51,167 nucleotides of DNA from assembly GCA_033297075.1 (NCBI GenBank), contig MU858285.1, forward strand, positions 1 to 51,167. The letters are read 5' to 3'. Numbering within the stretch: the stretch's first letter is position 1; each line of letters opens with the position of its first letter. The DNA comes from Rhypophila decipiens. Lineage: Eukaryota > Ascomycota > Sordariomycetes > Sordariales > Naviculisporaceae. Both the position numbers and the translations under genes were made by a program. Below the pieces are notes generated by a model. It was not told where the DNA came from. It made no database searches and saw only the letters and a list, made by a program, of their open reading frames with translations. Below, in pieces: positions 20,301-31,145 of the stretch.

Positions 20301-21208
20301 GTGAAGATCAAGCGCTTTAATCTCGGCTAGCTCCCAGCTCAAGGTTTTCGTTTGTTATTAAGAATTGTGTATGATGCATGGGGATTGGTCCTGGTGTTGA
20401 GAGGAAAAAGGCTGATGAACGTTTTCCTTTTTGCTTTTATCAATGTCGAACATGGGAATGGTTACAGAAATGGTCAAGTGTACATATTTCAATACAGAAC
20501 AGAAAACACTGCGTTGAAGGTACTGTTTTCTGGATCATGAATTTCTTCGTCTGATGTTGTGAACAATCGTATTTCGTCCTGTTTATTTACCCCTTTTCCC
20601 TCGTCTGATGTTGCCCAACAACACCACCGGATGAAGTCACTCGCATCTTGGCGGGATCTACGTCGGGGGCTGGGCCGCTAAACCGGTAGCGGTCCAGCGC
20701 ATTACCGTCCGCTAAGTTAGAGGGCCCAAGCTCCTGGGATCTTTTATCTCCCAGTTTCCGCGCAACCTGCCTTCTTCTTCCTGTCCAACCTCGCCATGTC
20801 TAGTTTTCGAACTCTATTATAAGGTCACCTCCGGGAAGCGACGGTATGTAGGTAGGGCAGCACAGGAAGCATCTTTTGACGATACGAATTACGACCGCAA
20901 CGTGCGCGCAGCCATGAGACCACCCGACAGGACGACGGTTACGGGTACGATACAGATTTGTTGGCTTGCTTTGCGGTCGGGCTGCCTTGTTCACGACCAC
21001 GACGACAAAGAACCCTGAGGGAGGACAAAAAAGGATAGAGACCGCTTCATTACGTCGGTACCTTGCGAGACACCCTTCATTGTCTAATCGACCGCGTATA
21101 CCTGTGTTACATGTGATTCACATCACAAGAACCTCGACGACCACCACCGCACCTCGGCCCTGCTCTCCCTTTCAAAACTCAACCCTCACCTCATAATATA
21201 GCGCCAGA
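20301..21208. other. Intergenic region NDC1 / DLT1
   Basis: These 908 bp lie between tandem plus-strand genes. A compact perfect hairpin lies at 20672-20695 (9-bp arms, 6-nt loop). The rest looks like an ordinary 3' region plus a 5' leader. Confidence 0.5.
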
Positions 21209-23236
21209 ATGTTTCCCTCAACAAAAGCCTTCCGAATCCTTTACAACACCCTCTACTACGCATTATACCTGATCCTCCTAGGGGTCTTGATCGTCTCTCC
21301 GGCCGATTTGATGCGCCAGGCGGTGATGCACCGCAACAACACCAACGTCCTGATCATCGCAGCTTCGTACCTTGTTACGATTTTGGTCCTGCTGGTTATC
21401 TACTTTGGCCGGTTGTATATCAACCGCTCTGTGCTGGCGTCGATTCCGAAAGGCTGGATCCCTGTTGATAAGAGCGATGGCGTGCCGAAGAAGGTGAGGG
21501 AGGTTATTGTTACCGAGTTGAGTCGGAGTGCTGCTATTGCTTGGGGGGCTCGGCCTAGGGTTGAGCTTGTGGATACTGCTGGGGGGAGTAGAACTGGGAC
21601 TGCTGCTGCTGCTGCTGCTGGGACTGGGAGTAGAGGAACCGCGGCTACTCATGCGGACGGGGCAGCGGTCGCAAAAGAAAAGAAGAATACCAAGGGCTTA
21701 GCCGTCGCGGCGGATTCGGAACAAAATAAACGGCCACATCACAGGATCATATCCACACTGAGGAGCGGAAGCTGTACCGGCGGCGGCAGTGCGGCGACTA
21801 TGACAGAAAAGGACAGCGACATGGCAACAGCAGCCGCCGTGGCGAGCGTGGGTGTAATCCCGCCAAAAGACGCAGCGTCACCACCTGTCTGGGGAGAAAT
21901 CGAACACCCCGGCTGGGCATCACCTACCTCGCCCGACCTGCCGAACTTGCAATACAACGCCGTCATCTCCGAGCTGCCGAATCTGATCGAAGCAAAGGCA
22001 TTAACCCTCGCCCCGCTGGACCCAGCATCCAGCACCGACCCGCCGGCGTTGGATCCCGACGCCGTAGCAGTCCTACAGCGCCCCGAGACAATGGGCTTGC
22101 GGGAGTACCTCCTCCAGCTAACCGAGATGGAGGTCCTCGCACCGGTGGTGGTCGGTCCATTTATCGCACAGTACGAAGCAGCGAGGTTTTCTACCCGACC
22201 AGTCTCAAACCACCAGTTTCGACAGCTAATGCACCTCTTTGCTGAGCTTCTCCGCGCAATGCAGCCACTTGATCCTGCTGTTCTTTTGGAAGAGTATGAT
22301 GAGGACGACGAAGAAGATGGTGACTACGCGAGTGCCATTTACGACACCGACATTGACAATGACGCCCCGAGAGAATCCAGTTCCTCGTCATTGTCATTAT
22401 CAGTTCAGGAAGAGGGCGGCGGCCACAATTTACAAAACAAAAACGATAACAACCATCACCTTAATGATAACTTTAATAACAACACAAACAACCTACAACA
22501 AATAACCCGCCAGAAAAGCTCGTCATCATCAGCAGACTCAATGTCGTCTCAAAGACGATACTCGATTGCTTCAAGGACCTCAAACTTGGCTGGTGGTGGT
22601 CTACCTCCCTCAGGCCGAAACACACCGCTGAGCATGGTATTACGCAATTCATCGGCGAATAGTACCTGGCAGCAGCAACATTCCCAAAGCCACAGTTTGA
22701 GTCAGACCTTCAGGACAGCACCTACCACGCCCAAGAGTCGACGCACTATTACGGGGACTTTTGAGGATGATGATGGGCGTAGTAGTCGCTCGTTTTCTAG
22801 TGTCAGGACGGGCAGCGGCGGCGGCTCTACTGGCATTATTGGTGCGAACAAGAAGAAGAAGAAGAAGAAGAAGAAGAAGAATTCTATGGCGGCGAATAGT
22901 AGTCCAGAACTACTTGTTTCTGGTGGTACTACTACTACCAATAGGAAAAGCACGAGCACCACCAGCGGCGGCACTAGAAATGATGGGATTGGAAAAGACA
23001 TTGAAATGGATGATGATAATTTCGCGCAGACGAGACATCCGTATATTCCTGGTGGGAGTAGTTCTGGCAGTGTGCGATCAGCGAATTCAGGCGCCAGTAG
23101 AACTAGTAGTAATGGGAGCGGAAGAAGTGGTGGTGGTTCCGTGGTGATTAGGCTTGCGAGTGGCCAAGAAGAGAGCTCGAGTGGCTTGCCTTATATTCTG
23201 GGAGGGAGGATTGGATTGGATAATTTGGCGAGGTAG
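21209..23236 (+). CDS. dlt1: DLT1-family membrane protein (defect at low temperature)
   Basis: A single exon encodes 675 aa. Two N-terminal transmembrane helices (about residues 9-32 and 45-68) sit in the conserved Dlt1 pattern: YNTLYYALYLILLGVLIVSP, then a second helix ending GRLYINRSVLASIPKGWIPV. The conserved block VREVIVTELSRSAAIAWGAR follows. A second conserved block comes after an insert: PPVWGEIEHPGWASPTSPDL, then ELPNLIEAKA, then MGLREYLLQLTEMEVLAPVV. The last 300 residues are low-complexity Ser/Asn/Gly with poly-Ala, poly-Ser and poly-Lys runs. In budding yeast, loss of DLT1 gives a cold-sensitive growth defect; the biochemical role is not known. The long disordered tail is well beyond the yeast protein's size (about 340 aa), but tails of this kind are common in filamentous relatives. 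Confidence 0.84.
   Translation: MFPSTKAFRILYNTLYYALYLILLGVLIVSPADLMRQAVMHRNNTNVLIIAASYLVTILVLLVIYFGRLYINRSVLASIPKGWIPVDKSDGVPKKVREVIVTELSRSAAIAWGARPRVELVDTAGGSRTGTAAAAAAGTGSRGTAATHADGAAVAKEKKNTKGLAVAADSEQNKRPHHRIISTLRSGSCTGGGSAATMTEKDSDMATAAAVASVGVIPPKDAASPPVWGEIEHPGWASPTSPDLPNLQYNAVISELPNLIEAKALTLAPLDPASSTDPPALDPDAVAVLQRPETMGLREYLLQLTEMEVLAPVVVGPFIAQYEAARFSTRPVSNHQFRQLMHLFAELLRAMQPLDPAVLLEEYDEDDEEDGDYASAIYDTDIDNDAPRESSSSSLSLSVQEEGGGHNLQNKNDNNHHLNDNFNNNTNNLQQITRQKSSSSSADSMSSQRRYSIASRTSNLAGGGLPPSGRNTPLSMVLRNSSANSTWQQQHSQSHSLSQTFRTAPTTPKSRRTITGTFEDDDGRSSRSFSSVRTGSGGGSTGIIGANKKKKKKKKKKNSMAANSSPELLVSGGTTTTNRKSTSTTSGGTRNDGIGKDIEMDDDNFAQTRHPYIPGGSSSGSVRSANSGASRTSSNGSGRSGGGSVVIRLASGQEESSSGLPYILGGRIGLDNLAR
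22848..22879 (+). repeat. AAG triplet repeat encoding poly-Lys in DLT1
   Basis: About ten AAG codons in a row give a poly-Lys run in the disordered C-terminal tail of DLT1. Confidence 0.85.
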
Positions 23237-26117
23237 TTGGTTTCGTTCGACGTGATTGAGAGAGACAAGAACAGAAGCAGCACGAGGAATCTTTCTGTTT
23301 CCTCGTCGTTTTACTATTACTCACTTGGATGAATAAGTTGGGAGCAAGAGGAGCTAGGTGTGATATCAGGACGATGGTTATGAATCATGAGGTTTTGCTT
23401 TGTTAGGTATAATTGTCACTGGGTATAGTCTGTCAGTCAGTCAGTCGGGCAGTCGGGCAGTCGGGCAGTCTGTCATGAGCGAGATTGAGGCCTGGCAAAG
23501 CTGCGATGGGTCCGGACGACTCCCTCGAACTCTCTCCTTGTATATATTATTCCAACGTGCGTATGCGTGATACCTAAAGTATGAGACACATCCGAGTGAA
23601 GAATAACACATTCAGTCAGCCCCCAGTTCACGACTTTGCGCATTTTTCTAGTGACAGACGAGTGAGTTAATCATTGTCGAAAATATGCCTCTCATCTGCG
23701 TCATTGTTTAGCTATGTATCAACCAGAGGAGGAATTCTTCTCTCCTCGAGTAAAGCAGCACTGGAGCCTGGAGTCCCGGAATGCTGACCAAAGGATTATA
23801 CACGCGAATAAGAGGCCCCCATAGCTGCATCTCAGCTTTAATAGGTTTACTTGAGAATCGACCATGAGAATCTGTGGCAGGAAGATACAGGAGTAAGTGA
23901 TGAGTAGAGATTTAGTTAGGTAGCTAGAGCTTGCGAAGCTTACCACGTCCCGAACCCAGCCGTCGGAGATAAGACGAGGCAACCAACAAACCTCTTGATG
24001 TGCAAGTCCACGTCCCCAGAACGCTCCTTAGCTACCAAGGTTAGCAGATTGGGAGGTCAAGACAGGCAGCGTAGCATCAGAGCCTCATCCGGGGTTGGGC
24101 AGAATCCAAAGAGTCAGAGATCAATGACTGGTGGCCTGCACTCGGGTACCAATATCAGAGAGGTAAGGTAATGTAAAGTAGGGTATGGCAGGAGGGCCAG
24201 GAGAGAGCAGCCGAGGACTGTGATAGGTGATAATTAGGCTGAGGATTCCCCGGTGAATATGGAATTTTCACAAACCAGACTCTCGGGAGGGGTAGTAGAC
24301 GTGCTAGGTAGGAAATATCGGCAGTTTCTTGGATTTCAAATACTTTGCCTCCACGTCGGGTTGATATGGAATACAGTATGCGGGCAAAAGTTGTGGTGGT
24401 GCAGACGGTCGATGAGTCGCCTTTTCACCTAGGTGACAGTCATTGACGTTGAGGGTGTGCAATGCTCCTTGCACGAACAAGGCAGCCGCCTGGAATATGC
24501 ACATTTCGGTTTCTTGGGTAGACCTGCACAGCTTTCCTCTTCCAGACACCACACATGTCGTGCCGATAGTGATGATATGTCTGCTGCATGTGAGCGTTAT
24601 CGTGAAACTCGGCTAGTTGCAGCTGGGCGAGGCTGTATACTGACCTGGGCCCAATCGCCAGTGACGGATCAGCTGTTGATGGGATTAAGCGGCCAAGAGA
24701 AAGGCAAGCCGATATCTGGGCTCCTGATGCCGTCGTCAATAATGAGCTCGTTCTGTTGCATGCCTCACTGCTGGTAATGAGTTGGATAGACAGGTCCTAT
24801 CACCCAGAGCAGCCTCATGGGATATAGAACTCGGTGATTTGTTTCACCGTGTTCCCATATTCGACACCGTGGTTGACGAGTCCAGTTCGTCGACTCTGGA
24901 TCAACTGCAAGGAAGCCCGATTGGTGTGGAGGACGCGGAAAGGGTGCACACAAGGTATCGCTGCCTTGTCGTTACCATGTCGATTGATGTTGAGGTGCAT
25001 CAACCTGGAAGGGAGCAGCCGCAGCACTCCCGCCTTGAGAAAAGACCTCTGTTTGGGTGGTTGGGTTTACAAGTCTCGATACCGTCAAGATGTGGTCCAA
25101 TCAAGAGGTGACATCATCGCCTCCTTACCCCAATGCCTGCCCCACCTTCCACGTCTTCCGCACCCGTGGCTCCCTCCTCCCATGCCGTAATCTGCTGCAA
25201 CTCTCATGCGGCCAAGCCAGCCGCTCAATCACGCGCATCAACTCGAGTTTGGCACAGCAAATACGGGCAACGGCGAGAAACTCCGCCGCCCGTGGCGCGA
25301 GAGCCGCGAGATGCTGTCTCCCAACAAGATTGGCTACCCGCTTCCTGCTTGATGCATTGGAGGCCTTCCAGAATGAGCCTCAGGTTCTACGCTCACCTCG
25401 ATCAAAAGGTTTCACTTCGCGCCTTTGTCTTTTGTTCTTATTTCCACTTCATATTTGAGTCCCTGTCAGCCAAGCAAGTTCGGGAATCTTGACCGACATG
25501 GTGGCTTAGTCGACAGAACGACCAGTCCACACCTCTACTGCCGTTAAAATGGGCGAATGGATCGTCAAGGTACGAGATCGACCTTGGGTTGTCCTGGCCA
25601 GCAAGTACAGGGACCTTGGATTTATAGCCTCGTGGCGTGCAAGTGCAGTCCCATCCATTATCAATAATGTCCATAAATCAAGCCTGCTTCCCTCTCTCGG
25701 CGACCGAACGAGAATCTTCTCTCGCCACCGTCATTTCCAATTTTGTGTGTCATTTTCGTCTCTTCGTTTCCAGTGAAACACATGGTCTTATATATCACCA
25801 GCAGTGCATTTACGAATGGCGAATCATCACCTGCCCAGGGATAACTCATTCCCGTGCAGAGCCTAGACCGTGATCCTTGGCACACAAGACTTGACCTCCG
25901 GGGGCGCCGGATACCGTATTGACTCCTATATCTCAACTGCTCAGCCTCGCACACTAACTCGATTCACACCAACACAGCCCTCATTCCACTCGACTTCCTT
26001 ACAACCCACCAAGAACAAAAAAGCCCAAGAAGAGGCCTATCCCATTCTTTCAAACAAACAAGGACCTGTCATTCTTCCTGCCTTTGCCTAAGCCGAAGAA
26101 CTTGGCCGCCGATCACC
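23237..26117. other. 2.9 kb without a supported gene
   Basis: All open frames here are short and lack splice or family support. A microsatellite built from CAGT and CAGTCGGG units lies at 23431-23475. The segment directly before 26118 is C/A-rich and probably the 5' leader of the next gene. A non-coding RNA cannot be excluded. Confidence 0.5.
23431..23475. repeat. CAGT / CAGTCGGG microsatellite
   Basis: Four CAGT units pass into three copies of the octamer CAGTCGGG and end with TCTGTCA. Confidence 0.85.
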
Positions 26118-27218
26118 ATGGTCCGCTTCACAGATTCCAACGTCGTCGTCGACGATTATCCACCGCATCAACGAGACAACCAGTCAAGAAATGGTCGCTG
26201 GTCTCCAGACTATCACTATGCCGGAGGCGCAGCACCTCCGTCGCCAGGCCCAATACCGGACCCGGCCCGACCCGTCGTGACCCGGGAGAACTCGCTCCAG
26301 ATACCCCACTGGGATCGATACAGACCACGCTCCGTGCCGCCTCCCATGTCCCCAACCACCGAAGCAACCAGCATGGTCTTTCCCCCTCCCAGATCTCGCT
26401 CCCGCAACCACGATAGAGAAGACCGCGAGAGCAGTTACCATGGGCGAGACCGGGACAGGCACCAAGACCGCACCAGTCGACCCAAGACAGTCCGGGAAGC
26501 CAAAGGTCGCCATCGAGATCGGTATTACGACTCTGGCTCCTCTTCCTCCTCCGACGACGAGCGAAAGGGCAACAAACCCACCATTGCCCGGTCTCGCACG
26601 CCCATGAGCAAAGCTCGGCAAGCCATCAGCTCTACATTCTCAGATTCCACCACGGGTCTAGCAACCGGCGTTATCGGTGCTGTCCTTGGTGGTTTAGCTG
26701 CCCGAGAAGCCAGCGAGAAGGTCCTCACCAACAAGGGAGGACATGGACATGGTCATCACCACAGCGGGAAAGAAGCACTGCTTTCGACCATCGCCGGCGC
26801 AGCAGTCGGTGCCCTGGGAGCAAACGTCATTGAGAAGAGAATCGAATCATCAAGGAAGAAGACATCTTCCTCAGCAGCCACCTCTCCTACCGCAAACGGC
26901 GGGAAGGGAAGCGACGACGGGAGAAATTACACGTGGGGAGGAGGAGGAGACGAGCGAAGGAGATCTTCAGTCGTTGAAGAGAGGAAAGACCGAAGTCATC
27001 ACGGTGGTCGAAGGGACAGCAGAGATGACAACAGGGAGACGTACCGAGATAGAGATATCAGACGGGACAGAAGCCAACGGAGGGGCAGCAAGGAGGATCG
27101 GTATAATACCAGTGATGATGATGACGATGACGAGGTCGTTTATGACTACAAGAGACGGTCCACGAGGGATCGGTCACGGGCTAGGCGGGACGACGAGGAG
27201 AGGCGGGACCGGAGGTAG
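26118..27218 (+). CDS. Unknown charged protein with central glycine-zipper segment
   Basis: A single exon encodes 366 aa, with a strong start context (ATCACCATGG). I do not recognise a named family. The ends are very hydrophilic: the N-terminal third is Pro/Arg/Asp-rich, and the C-terminal third is made of RDR/RRD and Asp-run low complexity. The middle has two Gly/Ala-rich hydrophobic stretches (about residues 178-197, TGLATGVIGAVLGGLAAREA; and 217-240, STIAGAAVGALGANVIEKRI) around a His/Gly loop (GHGHGHHHSG). Regularly spaced small residues (GxxxG-like) in two helices are typical of glycine-zipper hairpins that insert into or pack against membranes. Similar proteins with charged flanks are common in filamentous ascomycetes, without experimental function. 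The bracketing RS/RD-rich regions could mediate condensation or RNA contact, but that is speculation. Confidence 0.75.
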   Translation: MVRFTDSNVVVDDYPPHQRDNQSRNGRWSPDYHYAGGAAPPSPGPIPDPARPVVTRENSLQIPHWDRYRPRSVPPPMSPTTEATSMVFPPPRSRSRNHDREDRESSYHGRDRDRHQDRTSRPKTVREAKGRHRDRYYDSGSSSSSDDERKGNKPTIARSRTPMSKARQAISSTFSDSTTGLATGVIGAVLGGLAAREASEKVLTNKGGHGHGHHHSGKEALLSTIAGAAVGALGANVIEKRIESSRKKTSSSAATSPTANGGKGSDDGRNYTWGGGGDERRRSSVVEERKDRSHHGGRRDSRDDNRETYRDRDIRRDRSQRRGSKEDRYNTSDDDDDDEVVYDYKRRSTRDRSRARRDDEERRDRR

Positions 27219-27974
27219 TTTACATCCTGAAGATACGTTATTTGTTTGTTACTGTCTGGATTAATCTTGAAGGAGGAGGTTTCTTTCTCCAACTTTGGTT
27301 ATAGTATTTTAACGTCTTTATGATATTACGACTGGTGGCTGGGTTTATATCCTTATTCTACTTCCCTAGCTTCGTTTATTTGAAAGTGTATGGCATTATT
27401 CTTGATATGTCTTGGTCTGGTTTCTTCTGAAAGAGATGGGTTTTCATTATTAGTAATTAGTGAGCGAGTGGAAGATATTTACGGATAACGGTTAAGAAAG
27501 AGAAGGTCAACGTATTGATAGGACTTTTTTAAAAGCTGTAAGGAATGAAATGAAATCCCGGTTTCTCCTAATTACTGCTCGTTATTAGCCCCTGCCAGTT
27601 TCTCTCCAATATGGTCGGTCCTTTGATCGATGCTGTGACCATCGGACAACATAATAAGCAATGCTAATCAACATTTTCCTTTCCTCGGGAAAAAAAACCA
27701 AACCCCCTTTTAAACATGCTAGATGCCTACGGAGTACCTAAACAGTATCACGATATCTATTCCCTAGTAAATTCCCTCTCTCTACTCCGTATAAACAGAA
27801 AAATAAATCCCACCCTAACCATCTATCTATATATCTGTTTATACTTTTTATTTGCAAATAACTTGAAGTACGGATAAGATTCTATCGTTCTTCTAGAAGG
27901 TGATGGATAGAATGATGTGCACTGTTGTTTGGATGACATACATAGGCTGAAATCTGGGGCAGAATGTTCAACAA
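27219..27974. other. AT-rich intergenic region
   Basis: No coding signal is visible. Two oppositely oriented TACGGAGTA-type motifs lie at 27728-27736 and 27783-27791, and a pyrimidine-rich tract lies at about 27770-27790. Confidence 0.5.
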
Positions 27975-28048
27975 TCCTCTGTGGCGCAATTGGCTAGCGC
28001 GTCTGACTGTTAATCAGGAGGTTGGAAGTTCAAGCCTTCCCGGAGGAG
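27975..28048 (+). tRNA. trnN(GTT): tRNA-Asn (GTT)
   Basis: A complete 74-nt cloverleaf without an intron. The acceptor stem TCCTCTG pairs with CGGAGGA (one G-T wobble) and G is the discriminator. The D-arm is GCGC/GCGC around AATTGGCTA. The anticodon arm has loop CTGTTAA, with anticodon GTT at 28009-28011. The T-arm is GGAAG/CTTCC around TTCAAGC. The internal A box (TGGCGCAATTGG) and B box (AGTTCAAGCC) are both in place. No CCA is encoded, as expected for a nuclear tRNA gene. Confidence 0.97.
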
Positions 28049-28055
28049 AGTTATC

Positions 28056-28064
28056 TTTTTTTTT
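28056..28064 (+). terminator. RNA polymerase III terminator of tRNA-Asn
   Basis: A run of nine T starts 8 nt after the mature 3' end of the tRNA, and further T-rich sequence follows. Confidence 0.88.
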
Positions 28065-29157
28065 GTTTTCTTTTTTGCAAAAAAAAAATTATTTATTGAC
28101 TGACCATCCATCTATCATCCATCTATGTATGGCTCTCTCTTTGATTAGTTTTTTTTTGTGTTCATTTAGTGTTGTTGATGTCCTGCAGTAGGACTTCTTC
28201 ATCTATGTTGTACCTTATAAGTACGGATATACTCCCTATCGGATGCGTTTTCATTCTCTTGCTTCCTTGCCCCTTTTTATAATTACATGCATTTACTATG
28301 GTTCCGATGTCCCTTTCTTTCTTTCGACCAAGTATTTTTTTCACAAGGTGTAAGTAGGTAATTTTGGACTGTTTAGCTAGCTGCTTGCTCGCTGATGAAT
28401 GAAAGAACCCAACCTCACATCCACACCATACTTGGGCCAGCCAGGAAGTATGTCTTTCCCAATCTTGTGTGCCTAAGAGGATTAGTCCCTGCCGCTTATA
28501 AATATGCAGAGACAAGACAGTTGTGCTAGGTAGTATTAGTCAGCATGTGATTGTTTCTGCTGTGCTGTGCATCCTCTCTGCAGCGAGTCCATCCGTAGGT
28601 AGGTAATGTATGTGCCCGATCGTTCAGTTTTAGGCCGGCATAGGCAGGGGCTCAAATCTTATCCTCACCTCACCTCACTCCTTTCTTTCTATTTCTCCCA
28701 AATACTGGTCAGAGCATCCATCTATTCAAAGCCTCCGAGACCCAATTTCATACACCCACCTTCATTCGTACTCAAAGCACACCCAAGAGTCAAAGTCTGT
28801 TTTAAAGTGAATTTATTCATCCTGGCATTTAAAACCACACCAAAAAATATCAGCAAGAAAATATAACTCCCAACGATGAAACATCCATGATGAGATCAGA
28901 TGTCAAAAACACAACCCAAAAACCAAAAATCAAAAACTGGCTGTGGACCGATCCCTTGATGCTGGTCTCTAAAACCGTAAACCCAATTATGTTCCTCTTC
29001 CCTTTCCTTTACCCAGCTAAAAGAAACAACCATCCCGATATATACAAATGTTTCTTTCCCCTCCCTTTTGTTTTCTCCAATCATTAAAAAGCGGCTGATA
29101 CCAGCTCATGCTTCATTATTCGGCATAACAACACCATCCAATGCTCTAGGAACCCCC
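28065..29157. other. Intergenic, no gene seen
   Basis: AT-rich sequence with a short CTCAC reiteration at about 28662-28680 and GTAGG units near 28595. The right part should be the 3' untranslated region of the minus-strand monooxygenase. Confidence 0.5.
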
Positions 29158-31145
29158 TCAAAGCTGGGCATGGTCACCACCAAGCTTCTTGGTGCAGAAG
29201 CTGCCAAAGTACTGGTTAAGCGCATCCACAGTAGCGCTGCCCTCGGTGAGCGCAACGACGACACCGACATAGCCATCAGGTCTGACAACAACGACACCGC
29301 CCTTCTCCTGGTCGAGACCCATCTTGGCGTGTGCCGCAGCCTGGGCATCAGGCACACGGCGGTCCCACAGGTCATCGGCATAGACGTTATCCTTGTACCT
29401 CGCAAGGAGAGGGGGGAGATCGCGAGAAATCTCGACATCCGAGCGCTTGGCGGCAAAGATGGAGCAGATGGAGAAGAAGAGCGAGTGGGGGTTGTGGCGC
29501 TCGTGGTGGGAGACGGCGTCGACGTCGGGGCGCATATAAGCCTGGTAGAACGAGCCCTTCTTCTGCATGTTGGCCGCGAGGTCCTTCAGGGCCTGGGCAG
29601 AGGCAGAAGGCTTGCCGGCAAAGATGAACAGGCGGAACGAGCCGTTGAGGGGGATCTCCTGCTCGAGGTGGACAACGTTGGCATCGACGACGCGGGTGAC
29701 GTTGGCGTTGATGAACAGACGGCCGGGGACGAGGCGGGTGCTCTTGGGGTGCACGACGTGCGACTGGGCTGGGTGCTCGGGCGACCAGTTGAGGGCGTTG
29801 GCCTTGTAAAAGACTCCGTATCCCGAGGTGAACTCGCAGGCCTCCTTGAAGGTCTTGATGAACTCGTTCTCCTCGGCACCCTGGGCACCATCGCCCTTTG
29901 TGGCCGCAACGACGGTGTCGGTTGAGGGCTTCTGGGAGAAGAGCTTGGCGTACTTGTTGTCGAAGGCGAGCAGGTTCTCGGCCACCTCCTTGCGCTCGGG
30001 CTCGTACGTCTCGAGGATCTTGCGGCTGGCGAAGCCGGCCTCGACGGCGTGGATCTTCCAGGCCAGGTTCTGGGCGTCCAAGAAGGCAGTGTTCATGCCC
30101 TGGCCGGCCTTGGGGCTGTGGGTGTGGCAGGCGTCACCGCCGAGGAAGACGCGGTGGTCGAGAGTGTACTTGTCAGAGATGCCCTGGCCAATGGGGTACA
30201 CCGAGTACCACTCGACGCGCTCCCACTCGATCGAGTAGGGCTCGAGGATGCGCTTGGCGCGTTCCTGGACCTCCTCGGCCGAGGCGGTCTTGCGGGGGTG
30301 GAAGTCGGCATCGGTGGAGGAGGCGATCTGGATGTAGAGGCGGACCATGTTGTCCTCGCGGGGGATGACCATGATGGAGCCGTGCTGGGAGTGGATGGTG
30401 CACTTCATCTTGATGTCGGGGAAGTCGGTCTTGACCACACCGTCCATGACACCCCAGACGTAGGAGATGGGGTCCTTGAAGCTGACTCCGATCTTGAGCT
30501 GGTCGCGGACAAAGGACTTGCCGCCCTCGCCACCGAAGAGGTACTTGGCATGGACCGTCTCCTTGTGGGTGCCGTCGATGTGTGCGAGGTCGACGGTGAC
30601 GGGGTACTCGGGGTTGGCCTTCTCGTCCGAGGTGAAGCCGGTGATGGTCCACGGCCGCTGGATCTCGACGCCGTTCTTGGCGAGGTCGGCAATGAAGACA
30701 CGCTCGATCAGACCCTGGTGGAGAAGGGTGGTGAAAGGGTATCTGGCGTCAATGAAGTTGGGGCAGGAGGCCCAGGTTCCGGTGCGGACGATGCCCTCGC
30801 CGCCCGTCTTGGGAGGGTCCCAGAAGGCCACCTCGTACACGCGGGCAGGCTTGTGGGCCATGATGGCCGACTTGAGGCCCATGTTGCGGAGGAGATCGAG
30901 AGATCTGGGCTGGATGCCGTCGGCACGGCCCGTTGGCGTGGGCTCGGCTCTGTTGTCGATGTGCTTGATCTTGTAACCCCATCTTGCCAGGCAGGTAGAG
31001 AGCATCAGTCCGACGGGACCGGCACCGACAATGACTGCCGAGAAGTGTGAGCTGATTGGTTCATGATAATCTGGGGCCATGGGACGAAATGTGTCTTACC
31101 GATGTCATAGTGCGTCTCTGTTTGACGGCTGGGCTGAGACTCCAT
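29158..31145 (-). CDS. FAD-dependent phenol-hydroxylase-type monooxygenase
   Basis: Exons 31145-31100 and 31034-29158 encode 640 aa. The 65-nt intron (GTAAGA donor, GGCAG acceptor) splits a Val codon and yields [14 protein letters not shown], the expected position of the FAD-binding GxGxxG near the N-terminus. An ATG at 31080 lies inside that intron and is open in frame, so it is a tempting wrong start. Further family marks are the DG motif region ([15 protein letters not shown]), the second FAD motif ([19 protein letters not shown]) and a C-terminal thioredoxin-like domain (about residues 450-640) as in Trichosporon phenol 2-monooxygenase. The family hydroxylates phenols ortho to an existing OH using NADPH and O2. 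The true substrate cannot be read from sequence. No pathway neighbours (ring-cleavage dioxygenase, regulator) are adjacent, so it may be catabolic or part of a dispersed route. Confidence 0.91.

Noticed and set aside
23719..25960. Several 80-130 codon frames between DLT1 and the glycine-zipper gene
   Set aside because: They lie on both strands, overlap one another and lack family motifs or coherent splice sites.
29331..31050. Long plus-strand frames opposite the FAD monooxygenase
   Set aside because: Antisense shadows of a GC-rich gene with strong third-position bias; the minus strand carries all FAD-binding motifs.
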